NCBI GenBank assembly: GCA_012931725.1
Contig: CM022948.1
Coordinates: 112,565,930-112,629,929 of the forward strand
DNA from: Litsea cubeba
Taxonomy: Eukaryota; Streptophyta; Magnoliopsida; Laurales; Lauraceae
Reading direction: 5' to 3'
DNA length: 64,000 nt
The notes under the pieces are model-generated. The model was not told where the DNA came from and made no database searches. It saw only the letters and a program-made list of their open reading frames with translations. The translations under genes and the position numbers were made by a program. Shown here one piece after another: positions 37,266 through 49,374 of this stretch; the first letter of the stretch is position 1, and every line of letters begins with the position of its first letter.

Positions 37266-37499
37266 TCATCTGGCCAAGACAGAAATGAGCCCTTCAAAGG
37301 TGGATACATCACATGGAAGAACAATTCCGCTTTGATTATCGAACCCGAATTCTTCTGCCGCTTTATCTAGCAACTGTTGGAAAAGAGGATGCTTCAAGTA
37401 CGACGTTGGAACGACGAACCTCTTTCGATCGCTCCCTACATAGACAGCAAAGTGCCCCTTTGGAGTTCTTCTCGCTTCATGTTGTTGTTTTCTCGGCAT
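37266..37499 (-). CDS. SAUR family small auxin-up protein, 77 aa
   Basis: Single-exon gene of the short SAUR type, which usually promotes cell expansion by inhibiting PP2C.D phosphatases. The start is ATG 37499: MPRKQQHEARRTPKGHFAVY. The conserved core GHFAVYVGSDRKRFVVP, YLKHPLFQQLLDKAAEEFGF and GIVLPCDVSTFE is complete, and it ends at TGA 37266-37268. The frame stays open upstream, but conservation begins at this Met. Sequence above the start is pyrimidine-rich on the coding strand and looks like leader. Regulation by auxin is expected for the family; no clear TGTCTC element was seen. Confidence 0.93.
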   Translation of the reverse strand: MPRKQQHEARRTPKGHFAVYVGSDRKRFVVPTSYLKHPLFQQLLDKAAEEFGFDNQSGIVLPCDVSTFEGLISVLAR

Positions 37500-37638
37500 T
37501 TTATGAAGTAGGAGGATAGTATAAGAAAATTGGTGCTGAAGGGAAATGGAATGTTGAGAATAAGGAGAACAGAAGAACGAGTACTTGTTTATAGTGGTAG
37601 GAGCATGTGCTTGAACTTGATAAGATAGGGAATAAAGA

Positions 37639-37690
37639 GAAATGGGTGTTGAGGTAGAAGGATTAAGAGAAATGGGTGTTGAAATAGAGA
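37639..37690. repeat. 28-bp imperfect tandem repeat in the SAUR leader
   Basis: AGAGAAATGGGTGTTGA occurs twice, 28 bp apart, about 150 bp upstream of the SAUR start. Confidence 0.7.
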
Positions 37691-37818
37691 ACAGGTGGCT
37701 CAAAGATCGGGATATGAAGAGAAGCGAGAGGGGAACGTGGGGTAGTCATGTCCTGAGAGAGAGAGACTTCTATACATTAATGGAGTTGCGTGAAGGGATT
37801 GTTGTTTCGGGGTGTCTT

Positions 37819-37828
37819 GAGTATATAT
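37819..37828 (-). promoter_or_regulatory. candidate SAUR TATA box
   Basis: GATATATACTC on the minus strand. It would give a leader of roughly 290 nt, long for a SAUR; another promoter position is possible. Confidence 0.3.
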
Positions 37829-38041
37829 CCAAGAGCACATGGCAAGAGTAGGCCTCCAAAACCTTATTTCATACCTACCAATTCCGGTCTCTTACAACTT
37901 CAGGACTGTTAATTACCAATGCCCAAAGCAGGAGTCCGGATACAACGATTCCATCAATCACGAGAAATTTGGTACTAGTCTCCTTTATCAAAATCTGAAC
38001 CCTTTAAAACAAATATTTCTCTATAGTTAGAGCCTAGCCAA

Positions 38042-38474
38042 TAGGGCTGATCAACTGGATTTCCGGTCCGGTTTTCGGACCGGAATCCGGTCGGACCGGA
38101 TTTTCGGTCCGGCTTAAAATGAAGGACCGGACCGAACCACTTATAAGTGGTCCGGTCCGGTCCGGTTGGACCACTTAAAGTGGTCCAGATCGGTTTCCGT
38201 TTTTTTTTTTTTTCATTTTCACATCACATCTAAAAAGTGGGCAAATATCAAATGAATGAATGATGGGTTTTACAAATGGGTGTTGGGCTGGGGCGTTGGG
38301 GTCATGCCTCATGAGCTCATTAAAAAAAAAAACTTATTATTTTAAAAAATCCGGTCCAACCGGACCCCAAAAGGTCCGGACCAGAATAACCGGACCGGAT
38401 TTGGACCGCTAAGACCGCAAATCCGGTCCGGTCCGGTCCGATTTTGTGGTCCGGTCCGGTTCTGTGCAGCCCTA
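38042..38474. mobile_element. hAT-like MITE rich in GGTCCGG
   Basis: Ends TAGGGCTG and CAGCCCTA are inverted. The flanks CTAGCCAA and CTAGCAAA match at 7 of 8 positions, the hAT duplication size. Both subterminal regions are full of overlapping GGTCCGG/CCGGACC palindromes. Confidence 0.65.
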
Positions 38475-38484
38475 CTAGCAAAAT

Positions 38485-38990
38485 ACTTAAAATTAAGGTA
38501 TATAGAAATTACAATTTCATGGACACCTTTAGAAATTACAATTCCATACACACCTTTATAGAGATTATAGAAATTATAATTTGGGGCCATCTTTTGATTA
38601 TACACACATTTAGAAATTACAATATGGGCCCACTTTTATAGAAATTATAACGTGGGGCCATTTTTGATTGATTGTGAATACATGACCAACATTTAAAAAT
38701 GACAAGTGGTGGTTCCCACCTTTATAAACTAGCTAAAACATGAGGTCATATTCATAGGATTCACAATGTGGGATTACATTCATAGGATACAATGTGGAGT
38801 GAGGCCACCTCTTTTGTGATTGTAGACACGGGACCCACATTTAGAAATTACAATTTATATCTAACTTTAGAAATTAGAAAATGGGGCCTTATAATGTGAT
38901 CCCACCATTATTGAAATTATAATATGGGCCCATCTTTTGTGATTGTGACCATGTGACCGACCTTTAGAAATTATAAAATGGGGCAACCTT
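38485..38990. repeat. degenerate minisatellite-like region
   Basis: TTTAGAAATTACAAT-type cores followed by GGGCCCA/GGGGCCA recur at irregular 35-60 bp spacing, at least nine times. Confidence 0.6.
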
Positions 38991-41900
38991 CTTTTGGAAT
39001 GGCCCCCTTTGAAAAGTGAGAAGATTTGAAATCTTCTTTAAATGGCCTCTTTAAATGGCAAGAGATAAAATATAAGCAGGAACCAACTGCATCATCAAGT
39101 TACGTTGTTTTTTTTTTTTTTAAATGAAGTTTTTTTTTTCAACTTTCTTATATCACTCTTAAGAACAAAATTAAAAATAATGATTTACACCAACCAAACA
39201 TGTTTTTCGTAACCTTATCTCGTAAGAACATGAAAATATCATATAGGCATGATGCCAAACACACCCTAAGAAAGAGGAATCTTTTTTCGAGAAAGAATAA
39301 CATGAAGCTAATGATCTCCTACATTTGTGATAATTCAGACTTCTATCTGTGCTGTTAATTTTCAGCACGTCAATCCCATGCTCTATTTTTTAGTTGCCAG
39401 TGAAACCCCTCTTCGGATTTGGCTAAGGAAATGTTTCAGGCTAAAACTCATGCTTCTGTCAACCGATTCGTTTGATTGTTATGCTCTTCCTGGTCACATA
39501 CTCTGATACTCACACGTTGTATTTGGTTCACTCACCACCGCATTGGGTTAGTAAAGAAAGAAACCATTGATTGTAGTACCAGGCGATGAACATGTGATGC
39601 GAATGCCACAAGTAGAAAGATATCTTCCGTTGATTCAAACTACTGGTTCCCACATATAGTGGTGTCAAATCAAATGAATACATTTTAACAACCATAAGTC
39701 GGTTGCACATGGCTGCATTTTACGTAAAAGTAACATGCAGTAGTAATTAATTAACTGACACATTCACTGATATGCTCCACCTTTGATTGTCGAATGAGCA
39801 CTGGGCGCCCAATTTGGCATTGATCTGATTGTATCTGTTGATGGATTTATAAATCACCGAAATCTACACTATATAATGTGTTAAACTTTGGAAATCTAAA
39901 ATTAGGGGATTAAGAACATTTGATCTGACTGATAGTACTAGACCCACCCCTATTCAGCAACAAAATCTGCCCGTCCTACTCGTCTTGATTGCGGACCTTG
40001 TAGATACGACAAGTAGGACGTGGGCCTTAAAAAAAAAAAAAAAAAAACATATGGGCTTGTTTTTGTTGGTCTTCCAAGATTGCTAGATCCAACCATGCAT
40101 AGCCTACGTTTTCTTTCTTTTCTTGTCTTTTGCTATATTTGATGATTCATAACACATACAGTGCTATATCATCGTGTCCCACGGCTGTCGTCCCTGTGAA
40201 TTGTGAAGTGAAGTGCCTCTGCCACTGACCTGCCTGGCACGTGCAAATACTGCTGCACAGTCATCCCACCTGACCCAAGCTTATATCCAATAGATGGAGG
40301 GTTCAATCTAATTATATATTTATGAATGGAAAGATGCCTGATCACCAGAAGACTACCAGTGGATCGATTGGCAACAAACAACAAAATTAATTTTCAGCCC
40401 TCCACAGTCCACACAAATAAAAAAGAACCGATCTTTGATTTTAGCACGTCTGCGTAGGAGTGTAAACTGGCCCATGTCGAAGGCCGTCCCAGCCGTGGTC
40501 AGGTTGGCTGGGGTCGGCCTAGCATGGCTTTAACTGTGCCTCCCACGGGCTGACCCATATACCTTTCATGAATCTTTTAAAATCTTTAAAATCCTTTTTT
40601 TATATAAATTAAAAGAGATTTTATGCACGACTATTACTTCTTTCTGTGTTATCCCAACTAAGGGGGCGAGACCCAAGCACAGAAAGAAAGCACACTTAAG
40701 TGGGAAGGAGGTTACACAAGCGAGAATAAAGCCGATCCAAGTGGAAAAGGAGCCTGCACAAGATGAGACATATCCGAGTTCGAACCCCGGGCAGCCAAGT
40801 AAGAACTGACGCTCCTTATCATTCTTTTTAGAGTTCTCGGCTTGAAATGAAATTGAAACTATTAAAATAAATAAATCAATATATTGGTGTTAATTTGCAA
40901 TTATACAAAGAAAATTGATATTTCTTAAAATGGTGTTTCTTCAGCCTCCATTTGTCATTTTCTCCATTCTATTGGCAATTCTATGGGCAGTCAGTCTGCA
41001 GCGCCCATGGTAATGATTATGCTTGAATATATCTGAGTGGGTTCCAAATGGTCAGGGTTCGTTATCTTTCATGACTCCATACTCTGATCATCAGCCACCG
41101 AGTATTAGGATTCTATTGCCATGGACATTAGTATTTGAGGTCGATATCAACAATTTTCGATCTTTGAACAGTGGGCCCCACCTCTTATAGAAAAGCTCTG
41201 GACCTTTCACAATCCTCTTTCTAGGTAGGAGCTTCAGTTAAGTACGGTTCCTTGTTTCTTTGTACCTGCGTACGTACATCATAATAGAAAAAACGTAACG
41301 TACCCTCATTGTCTGAAACTCTTTTTTGTTTCTTCATTTCTCTTTTTCACAGTCACTCCTTCTTTCATTGAGCTGAAATTACAGCTTGTCGTTTCATTGA
41401 TACGAAAGCAAGATCCATATATAAAATCTAAACCGTTCAAAAGCACAATTACATTAAGTTTTTATTTCCTTTTGAAGAATTCCCTTCAATCAAATTTGTT
41501 CTCACAAATTACATTCTCAAATGCACAACCATTTCGGTGGGAAGCAAAACAATTTATGGAAAGTTTATGCTTTTGTACAGGTCATAATGTTTGGTGTAAC
41601 ACTTCATGTTGCAGAAAACGCATAGGGGTGGACATTTTTTATAAAACAAGTTGTTTTTTTTTTTTTATTATTTCCAACCTCTCCCTGTAAAAAACAGATT
41701 GCTAAGAATAGGTACATGCTTTTCTCTGTTGTGGCTTTACACAATGTGCACTTATAGAATTAAAGTAAGGTAAAGCCCCATTTTTTAAAAATAAATCCCA
41801 CAAAAAGCACTTTATCTCAAAGTTCCCACCATATTTTTTGAAATAAAGTCAAAAAGTAAGCATTAAAAGACAAAAAAAAAATTCACTTTTCAATAAAAAA

Positions 41901-42399
41901 AGCCAAAAAAATTCAATCACAAACAACTAAAAAATAAAATATCATCATAACACACTTATATTTTATTATTTCTTCAAAATAACCTTCACTCCACTCAACT
42001 CTACAAGTACAGCCCCCAAACAGGCCCTCACAAGGAAGGGAAATCTCATCTTATGGTAAATAGTACTCAGGTGGTTGGTACCCCCAGTTGTCAACCGGCT
42101 ACTACGGAATGGACTCCTAGGTATGCCACTCTTTTCACTTATATATATATATAGGCTGTTTTTCTTAAATGGATACAAATAAAAGCAGACAATTGTTGTG
42201 CTATTTTACAATAAAACTAAATTATTAAAATAATTACTATTTCAATCACAACTGAACAACTTAAACAACATCTATTAACAAAGCAATAGGATATATAAAG
42301 ACACTCTCATGCTTTAGAAGAAGCTAATTATACGGATTCTCCACTCTCTCCTAAATATTATTATGAATTTTATACGGATTCTCCACATCTTGTCGAAGC
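38991..42399. other. intergenic region
   Basis: No gene recognised. Poly-A and poly-T tracts near 40030 and 41656. GTTCGAACCCCGGGC at about 40775 resembles a pol III B box, but no A box or tRNA fold accompanies it. Confidence 0.5.
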
Positions 42400-42486
42400 C
42401 TACTCATCATCATCATCTTCTCTATGGAACTTCCAAACTGAAGCCATTATACCTGGAGAACACTTGGGCTTTCGATTCCTTCGTAC
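42400..42486 (-). CDS. 111-aa protein exon 3
   Basis: Starts after CTTGTAG, reads VRRNRKPKCSPGIMASVWKF and ends in an acidic tail with TAG at 42400-42402. Confidence 0.76.
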   Translation of the reverse strand, partial: VRRNRKPKCSPGIMASVWKFHREDDDDE

Positions 42487-45400
42487 CTACAAGATAGAAA
42501 GATGGGAAAAGCAGGACCAACTGGGTCAAAAAAAAAGGCCAACTGTATTTAAGGGTTGCAATAAAAAGGTAAAACTTTGGAAAAAATTGAAAAAAGGATA
42601 GAAAAAAAGTTAGTTTCAAAGTAGGATTTAAGTTTTCCATTCATCTTTCTAAGTCCTTTCTAGCGAAATCCACCCACCACACCCATTTTTCTCCCCCATT
42701 TTTTTTCAAATGACAGAAGTACCTTCATCTTTCCTTCTTTCTCCACTTTTTCCTCTATGCCTTTCCTTGAACCTAACATATTTTATTCCTCATTGGCAGG
42801 AATTCTTCCTTGCGAGGGTCACTATGTAGAAATACCCCTCACAGGAATTCTTCCTTGGGAGAGTCACTATGTAGAACCCTATATTTCCACCAGGGACCAC
42901 CAGCAACAACAAGGGAGAGGCCACCTACAGTTTTTTGAGGAAATGACAGGCACCTACACACACTCACTCAAGTTTTGAAATCATTAGTTCTACAACCAGT
43001 GATCGCTAATTTTGTTTTGTTTTGTTTTGTTATTTTTTTTATATATATTTTGGGGAAGAGAAAGGTGCTTCACACTTTAGCCAATGGTGGATTGGCATTA
43101 TATCAATTAAGCCCAATGAATGGATTGGCTTCGATTCATGAAATGATGCGTGACCAGCAGATTTCGTGGTCCTCACGGTCACGGACCTCATGACAGCTCA
43201 GCCTAAGATTCCATTTCTAGTGGGTCTTTGGACTATGGCGGCAAGGGTCAGGTTGATCTTAATTTGACGGTAATGAGCATGAGCCCAACCCAAATTAACC
43301 CGAATATTAAGTTCTAGAGTCAGTTAAGATTAAGTTAGCTGGATGAGTAGCATGGGTGTACTCAATTCTAACCAGACTCACTTATAATAATTGGGTTGAA
43401 AGTCTTAACCTGAATTGGATTTACCATGTTGAGTTCGAATGAATTGGCAGGCCGAATAAGGAGTTACTGCCCCTAGTCTCCTCATTCCTAGTCTCCTCAT
43501 TCTTAAACCTTTGCTGAGGACCACCAGCCTTTTCCACAAGGAAAGAAACCAACTAATTTGTAGTATTAGGAAATAAATTTCATTTTCAAAATGACAGCTA
43601 GCTAGGGGAAATATGTACGGGTGGTATCATAGTAGTCAATTCCATTTCATTTTGGCCGGAATTTCATGTTTTGCTCCTTTGGCCGAAATGGAATGGGGGT
43701 AAAGAAAGTTTTTGGTTTGAATTTCGCCCCATTCCGGTCCGTTTTGGTTTGTAGCACAATTTTCACATTTTTAAAAATCTTTTCTTAATATCCATATCGA
43801 GAGACATGCATGATTTATATTTTATCTTTATTTTTCTATTTTTCACATAAATGTATATATTTTCTAATTTTATTATTCAGAAAAGTTACTCCAAAAAGTT
43901 TAATCAAAATCCCGATATAATCCATCTTGGAGGCTAGACCGAAATGACAGCGCGCCGAAACAGAATTAACAACTATGGGTGGTATTCAATCAATTAATAT
44001 GTGATTATAATCCGATTTTTATTATCTTACACGTTTGACTGGTGCAACCTTCGGTGTTTCCAAGCTCCTCAAATTTTCTGGTCTGTTCGTCACTTGCTCC
44101 TCCGATTGTTCCTCACCCATGGCTCCTACCATAGTGGTCTGTCATATCAATAGGAAAAAAAATTAGATTGCAAATAATAAGTTTGCAGGTACAAATAGAG
44201 CAAATCAACAAAATTTTGTAATTTAACACGTGGGATACGCCCAAAGATTACTTTATTCATGTTCACCAGCAAATACAACTTAAGATGCAATGAATGCCAA
44301 TAAGCACTGTCCTTGAGCTAGGCAGGTCCATTTTTTAAAAATGAAAATGAAACGGATCCAACACCTTTCGGTGGGTGCAAAATAGGGCCCCTTGTATTTG
44401 AATGGTTTGGATCGATGAATCATAAGGTGGGCCTACAAAAGTTCTCACGGATTCCCTCTACTAGAGACGCTTTCACATGAGCAAATTAATGCCTTTATCT
44501 TATATCTCACATATAATATTGTAGTTAATATTAATCTAAATATTACCAAGTGGGCCGCCAATCAGGCTGAGGTCATACTTGACCGATCAATAATCAGGTC
44601 CCTGTGTCGGTACACCATATATGGACCCAACCTAGACCCGGATGGGTCAATACCTTGATAAGAGTCTGAGACCCTACTGCATCCATTGTTTATCGCTGTA
44701 ATGGCTATGATTGGGTCTCCATTTCAGGCCTATATAACATACCTTTCTGTAATTCTAGGCCCAAAAAATCCAGATAGGCCAAACAGATCTAAGAACTCAT
44801 GTCAATTAAACAATGAAAGAGTTTACTTGGATCACCATCCAAACTGCCACTATCATCTCTTATCACAATCACCATGGTGGTACTCATACAATGAATGTTT
44901 ACTAGCTTGTAGTCCCTAATTTCTTTTAATCGATCGAATCAGAGCTGGTATTGATTCTACAATTAGCTAAGCCAGCAATGGGCTTTCGTGTTGCCTCCTT
45001 CCACTTCTGCAATAATGACCACACCATCCTCATTTCTATTATTTCTTATCATCTAGCTCTCCCTGACACGAAATTTCTGATCAAGTAGCACCATCCTACT
45101 ATATATGTATCTTGAGGTGATCATAGCCACCGGCTCCGATAGACTCAAAATGACCTAAAAATGACAAGGATGAACTCTATTAATTATAAGACGGCGACCA
45201 TCATATATCAAAGTGCGATAACAATTTAGAAATACCTAAATAGTTTATCTTAAGAGAACTAGGGATGATTTAATGTGACAATAGCACAATCCTTACTTAA
45301 AATTAAAGAACAAGCGATTGCGGGAGGGTGATAACATACACTTTTTTTTTTTCGATCGATAATAAAGGAATTTTATTAAAGAGAGAGACAATTACAACAT

Positions 45401-45806
45401 AACTAAAACAACCAAAAGAACAACTTTCAAAATCTCACCAATGCAATTAGAGAAATGTACGAGCCACAAAATAATTGAAAACATAAATCTTTTGGCACTA
45501 TTAGCAAAACATAGTCCCCAAAATTCTTGATAGCAGTTTGATTGAAAGGTAAAGTTTCATTTGTTTATCAGCCTAAGCCGATCTGGACTGATAGGTTATT
45601 TACATATGAACTAGCTAGGTATTTTTTTGAGGATCCAAACAAGGTCTTGGAAATTAGAGAATTACCCATTCAGTAAGTTCTTCCACCTCCTTTCCAATAG
45701 CCTCTTCTTCTGCGTCTGCAACCTCCTTCTTCTGCTGCCATGAAAGCACCTCAGCAACTGCTCCTTTTCCCTTCCTAGTCTTCTTCAGTACTTCTGGGTT
45801 CGACAT
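42400..45806 (-). CDS. uncharacterised 111-aa plant protein, 3 exons
   Basis: Assembled from three short minus-strand exons: 45666-45806 (47 codons), 44031-44138 (36 codons) and 42400-42486 (28 codons plus TAG). Every junction is phase 0 and canonical: TGG/GTAATT, GACAG/ACC, CGT/GTAAGA and TGTAG/GTA. The protein begins MSNPEVLKKTRKGKGAVAEV, has a charged, probably helical middle (DAEEEAIGKEVEELTEW), then SEEQVTNRPENLRSLETPK, a basic RVRRNRKPK stretch, and ends ASVWKFHREDDDDE. It has no signal peptide or membrane segment and is highly charged. I associate it loosely with a small plant protein family ending in WKFH-acidic sequence, from memory only; no function is known to me. Both introns are about 1.5 kb. 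Confidence 0.78.
44031..44138 (-). CDS. 111-aa protein exon 2
   Basis: Starts after ATGACAG, reads TTMVGAMGEEQ to VAPVKR and ends at a GTAAGA donor. Read-through would meet TAA two codons later. Confidence 0.76.
45666..45806 (-). CDS. 111-aa protein exon 1
   Basis: ATG at 45804-45806; ends TGG at a GTAATT donor. The open frame is too short for routine detection. Confidence 0.78.
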
Positions 45807-46562
45807 CTCTCAACCGCTGCGCGCGAAAAAGGCTACACAAACAAAGAGCCAGCTGATGTGTTGTTAAATACGGGGATGGTAGCATGAAATGTGTTGTGAG
45901 ATGCTGCTAGTTGTGTAACAATCATGGAGATTAGAGGGGGATGAACATGAAAAAGGAGACAAGTGCATGAATACGTCTACGAGTCAATGGAACGGTCGAT
46001 CTTTACGCGGGAAGAATCGACGTTGCGTACTCACCTTAGCTCACACAATATTAGGCACATGGCAATTAAAGCGTGTGGGTCCGTCGTCACCTGATCTCAA
46101 CCGTTGGTTTTGAAAGGGGTAGAGATAAGGAATTAATAAACCTCAAAATAGATGGTCAATGGCTAATGGGCGGTCAAATCTAAGATGAGGAGATTTGACT
46201 GGATGATAGAGGGTAATTAGTGTCCATGTGCATGAATTTACTCTCATTTGTTTACTGCAATTGGAATTTGAGATTGCAATATTAGGGTTGAGATTGATTG
46301 GTTGATCTTGACCTGACATTTGTTTGTTGAAATAAAACCTCTTAAAATTGATAGACCATGCCCCAAAAGGGGCCACCTATGGAACCAAAACCATTCAAAA
46401 TTGTTGTATCCCCATGTAGCCATATATTGTTTCAATCAACAAGGATCCAATTGCTACTCAAAGATGTCTATTGATATGGATATGTTCTAGTACCTTAAGT
46501 GTATTCTAATGGTTGTAGACCCATTTGAACTCGCTGCAAATGCTTCTGATCTTTGGGATACT
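45807..46562. other. promoter side of the 111-aa gene
   Basis: A GC-rich patch (GCTGCGCGCG) sits just above the start codon. No other feature recognised. Confidence 0.4.
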
Positions 46563-46793
46563 TGTAGGAGGGTAGGATCTCATTCTCATGTACTACCGCC
46601 TCCCCACAGGGGAATAGGCGGGGCCCAGGGCCCCGAGCCTATTGTATACACTTCGGGAGTTGTGCTCCGTAATCATGCATTTTTCCCAGGGTGGATTCGT
46701 AAATCATGCACCCCAGGGACCTCCCCAGGACTCGAACCCTCAACTTCTCCCTTAAGAGTAAGTTGGGAAGCATCCTAGTACCACTTGGGCTAG
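46563..46793 (-). mobile_element. SINE-like copy 1
   Basis: Near full-length, minus orientation. A-box-like CTAGCCCAAGTGG at its right edge, B-box-like GGTTCGAGTCC near 46729-46739, end CCTCCTACA at the left edge. Confidence 0.65.
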
Positions 46794-46993
46794 TGTAGGA
46801 GGGTAGGATCTCATTCTCATGTACCTGCCGCCTCCCCACAGGGGAATAGGCGGGGCCCAAGGCCCCGGGCTTATTGTATACACTTCGGGAGACGTGCTTC
46901 ATAATCATGCATTTGTCCCATGGTGGATTCGTAAATCATGCACCCCAGGGGCCTCCCCAGGACTCGAACCTGCAACATCTCCCTTAAGAGTAG
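46794..46993 (-). mobile_element. SINE-like copy 2, 5' truncated
   Basis: Abuts copy 1 directly. Keeps the B box but loses the A box region. Confidence 0.65.
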
Positions 46994-47013
46994 GCATGTC
47001 ACTTCGGGAGACG

Positions 47014-47165
47014 TGCTCCTTAATCATGCATTTGTCCCAGTAGCCCAAGTGGTACCAGGATGCTCCCCAACTTACTCTTAAGGGAGAGGAGCTCCTTAAT
47101 CATGCATTTGTCCCAGAGCTCAAGTGGTACCAGGATGCTCTCCAACTTACTCTTAAGGGAGAGGT
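47014..47165. repeat. 76-bp tandem duplication within the SINE cluster
   Basis: GCTCCTTAATCATGCATTTG through CTTAAGGGAGAGG occurs twice in direct succession, mixing SINE pieces of both orientations. Confidence 0.8.
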
Positions 47166-47347
47166 TGCAGGTTCGAGTCCCGGGGAGGCCCCTGGGGTGC
47201 ATGATTTACGAATCCACCTTGAGACAAATGCATGATTAAGGAGCCACGTCTTCCGAAGTGTATACAATAGGCCCGGGGCCCTGGGCCCCGCCTATTCCCC
47301 TGTGGGGAGGCGGCAGGTACATGAGAATGAGATCCTACCCTCCTACA
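47117..47347 (+). mobile_element. SINE-like copy 3
   Basis: Plus orientation. A-box-like AGCTCAAGTGGTA, perfect B-box GGTTCGAGTCC at 47170-47180, end CCTCCTACA. Confidence 0.65.
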
Positions 47348-47712
47348 ATACTCTTTACCAAGAATTTGGTGGTCCCAATTCAAACTCTCTAAAGATCAAA
47401 GATTAAGGTACTTAATCGGGAGATCAACTTTAGTTTTAGCCAATTGCTTAATCCGACATGTGGGCTACATGATTTCTTACTCTTGTGTGACTTAATAACA
47501 TGAAGAATGAGTGATTAAAATATGTGAAGGGACCGAAATCAAGATATGAAGTGATTGCTAGATTTTTTTCCCCAATAAATGCTCTCAAAACCAGGGATTA
47601 ATACCGGTTGTTTCCGTGAAGAGAGATATCTAAACCTGTGGGTTGGTAACCGCCTGAAGCGGTTTTGCGAGAAATTCACGTGTTTGTTAGCAGTTCAAAT
47701 GATGATCATAAT

Positions 47713-48240
47713 TAGGGCTATCAAAATGCCACACGACACGAACTCACACGATATTAATGGATTCGCGTGGGCTCTTAATGGATTCGGGTCATTAACGGGT
47801 AAAACTCGTTAACGCGTTAAGTTAAAGGATCGTATACGAATTAAACCAGTAACCCGTTAACAACCCGCTTAGCTCGTTAAATTTTTTTAGTCCCTAAGTA
47901 TAGCTAGAATTAATTTATATTCATAAAAAAAATTATTATTTTATAGTGGGGTTTTAGGTGGGATCCACTCGAGATCCTCACATACGTACAGTTTCATGTG
48001 ACTTACATATTTTTCACCTTATATATTTTTGTATAGATTTTTTTTTTAATTTTCAAAATGACTTAATTACTTAATGGGTTAATGGGTTGGGTCGTGTAAC
48101 CCGTTAAATTAACAGGTTGTGTTTGAATTGGGTTTTTCGACCCATTAAGTTAACGAGTCGTGTACAGGTTAAGGTGATTTTAACACGAATTCGTTAATCC
48201 GTAATCATAATTAGTTAATACGACACGATTGACAGCCCTA
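47713..48240. mobile_element. hAT-like element with TAGGGCTNTCAA ends
   Basis: TAGGGCTATCAA (47713) and TTGACAGCCCTA (48240) are inverted. The interior has many GTTAA/AACCCGTTAA motifs in both orientations. No 8-bp duplication found. Confidence 0.5.
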
Positions 48241-48435
48241 GTACCCGTTTTGAAATTAAAAAAGTTCAAGTTCGGTGATTTTTGTTTAGTCACTAAAAAA
48301 GTGAAATTAAAGTAAAGGTAAGTTCAGATGTGATATATTCTCATTTTATCATGTTGGCATGCAAAAGCAACGCTCCACCCTACACGCATGCATGATATTG
48401 TCCGCTTTGGCCCACTGGCCTCGCGATTTTATTTC

Positions 48436-48631
48436 TAATCACTTTCCTCTCTATAGTTGATGTGGGACTCCACGTCCTTGTAGACCCACACTCGAACTAA
48501 TCGAGAGTCAGCTCTTCACGATTTTATTTCTGATGGGCCTCAACCCATCAAACTGCCTCATGCAAGGTAAGGGTGTGAGATCTACATATAATCCCAATCA
48601 CTTTCCTCTCTATAGTCGATGTGGGACTCCG
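48436..48631. repeat. direct repeat pair of about 35 bp
   Basis: ATCACTTTCCTCTCTATAG followed by GATGTGGGACTCC occurs twice about 160 bp apart; GATTTTATTTCT also recurs. Possibly part of a degraded LTR. Confidence 0.6.
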
Positions 48632-49374
48632 GGGCATCACAATAAAGCAAAGTCTAGATGTGATATATTTTACCCTTCTTTACCATATACTACTATGAAT
48701 AAGTTTTACCCTTCTTTACCACATGCTACTATTTATTTATGTCATAAAAGTATGTGGTAAAGTCAAGTAAATACAAGGGAAAGAATCCCATTTTACTTGA
48801 ACTCACTTTAATTACCATGATATGACATCCAGTTTTACTTTACTTTGCCACATATGTAAACAAACAACATGGTATATTTTTAGTTTAGATTGAGGGGCTT
48901 TGATGATTTATAGGCTGATCCAAGCCAATCAATATCTAATTAATTTCGGATACTAAATATAATCAAGGGTAGGGTATTATTTACATTTGAATCTCATAAA
49001 TGAGTCCCAACGATGGCCTTATAGGATTTAGAGTTTTCAAATGACTCCCCCAAATTCAGTTCCTTCATACCATCCTCAAGATGACGAACTTAACTTTCTT
49101 AATTAAATGAGAAATACAACCACAACGCACTCCTTACCTTATAATCTCGTATTTAATCTATGTTCGTTTTTGACATAATAATAAATTAGATGCGTAACTA
49201 TTAAAGCATCTTCGTTGTATCTTAACATATGAAGAAGAATTATATGGAAATGTTGTCATAGAAATTATTCATGATTTGCTCACTAGGAGCCATCCACACT
49301 CCATAGCTTTAATTTCCACATGATAGGATACGACCTTGCATGCGTTACACTACTATCAATGCTTTTTTTTTTTT
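48632..49374. other. intergenic region
   Basis: Short direct repeat TTTTACCCTTCTTTACCA around 48670-48720. Nothing else recognised. Confidence 0.45.

Larger units (their letters stand above)
46563..47347. repeat. inverted cluster of a tRNA-related SINE-like repeat
   Basis: A ~231-bp unit occurs as two minus-strand copies, several fragments and one plus-strand copy. The outer ends form a ~230-bp inverted repeat (TGTAGGAGGGTAGGATCTC at both ends). ATACT flanks the whole cluster (46558-46562 and 47348-47352). The unit carries pol III box-like motifs TAGCCCAAGTGG and GGTTCGAGTCC. It may be a SINE cluster or a foldback element built from a SINE. Confidence 0.7.

Noticed and set aside
40768..40785. 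tRNA gene around GTTCGAACCCCGGG
   Set aside because: B-box-like word only; no acceptor stem, A box or anticodon arm could be placed.
47117..47180. Functional tRNA gene in the SINE-like unit
   Set aside because: Both boxes are present but spaced too far apart and the cloverleaf cannot be formed; the repeat context favours a SINE.
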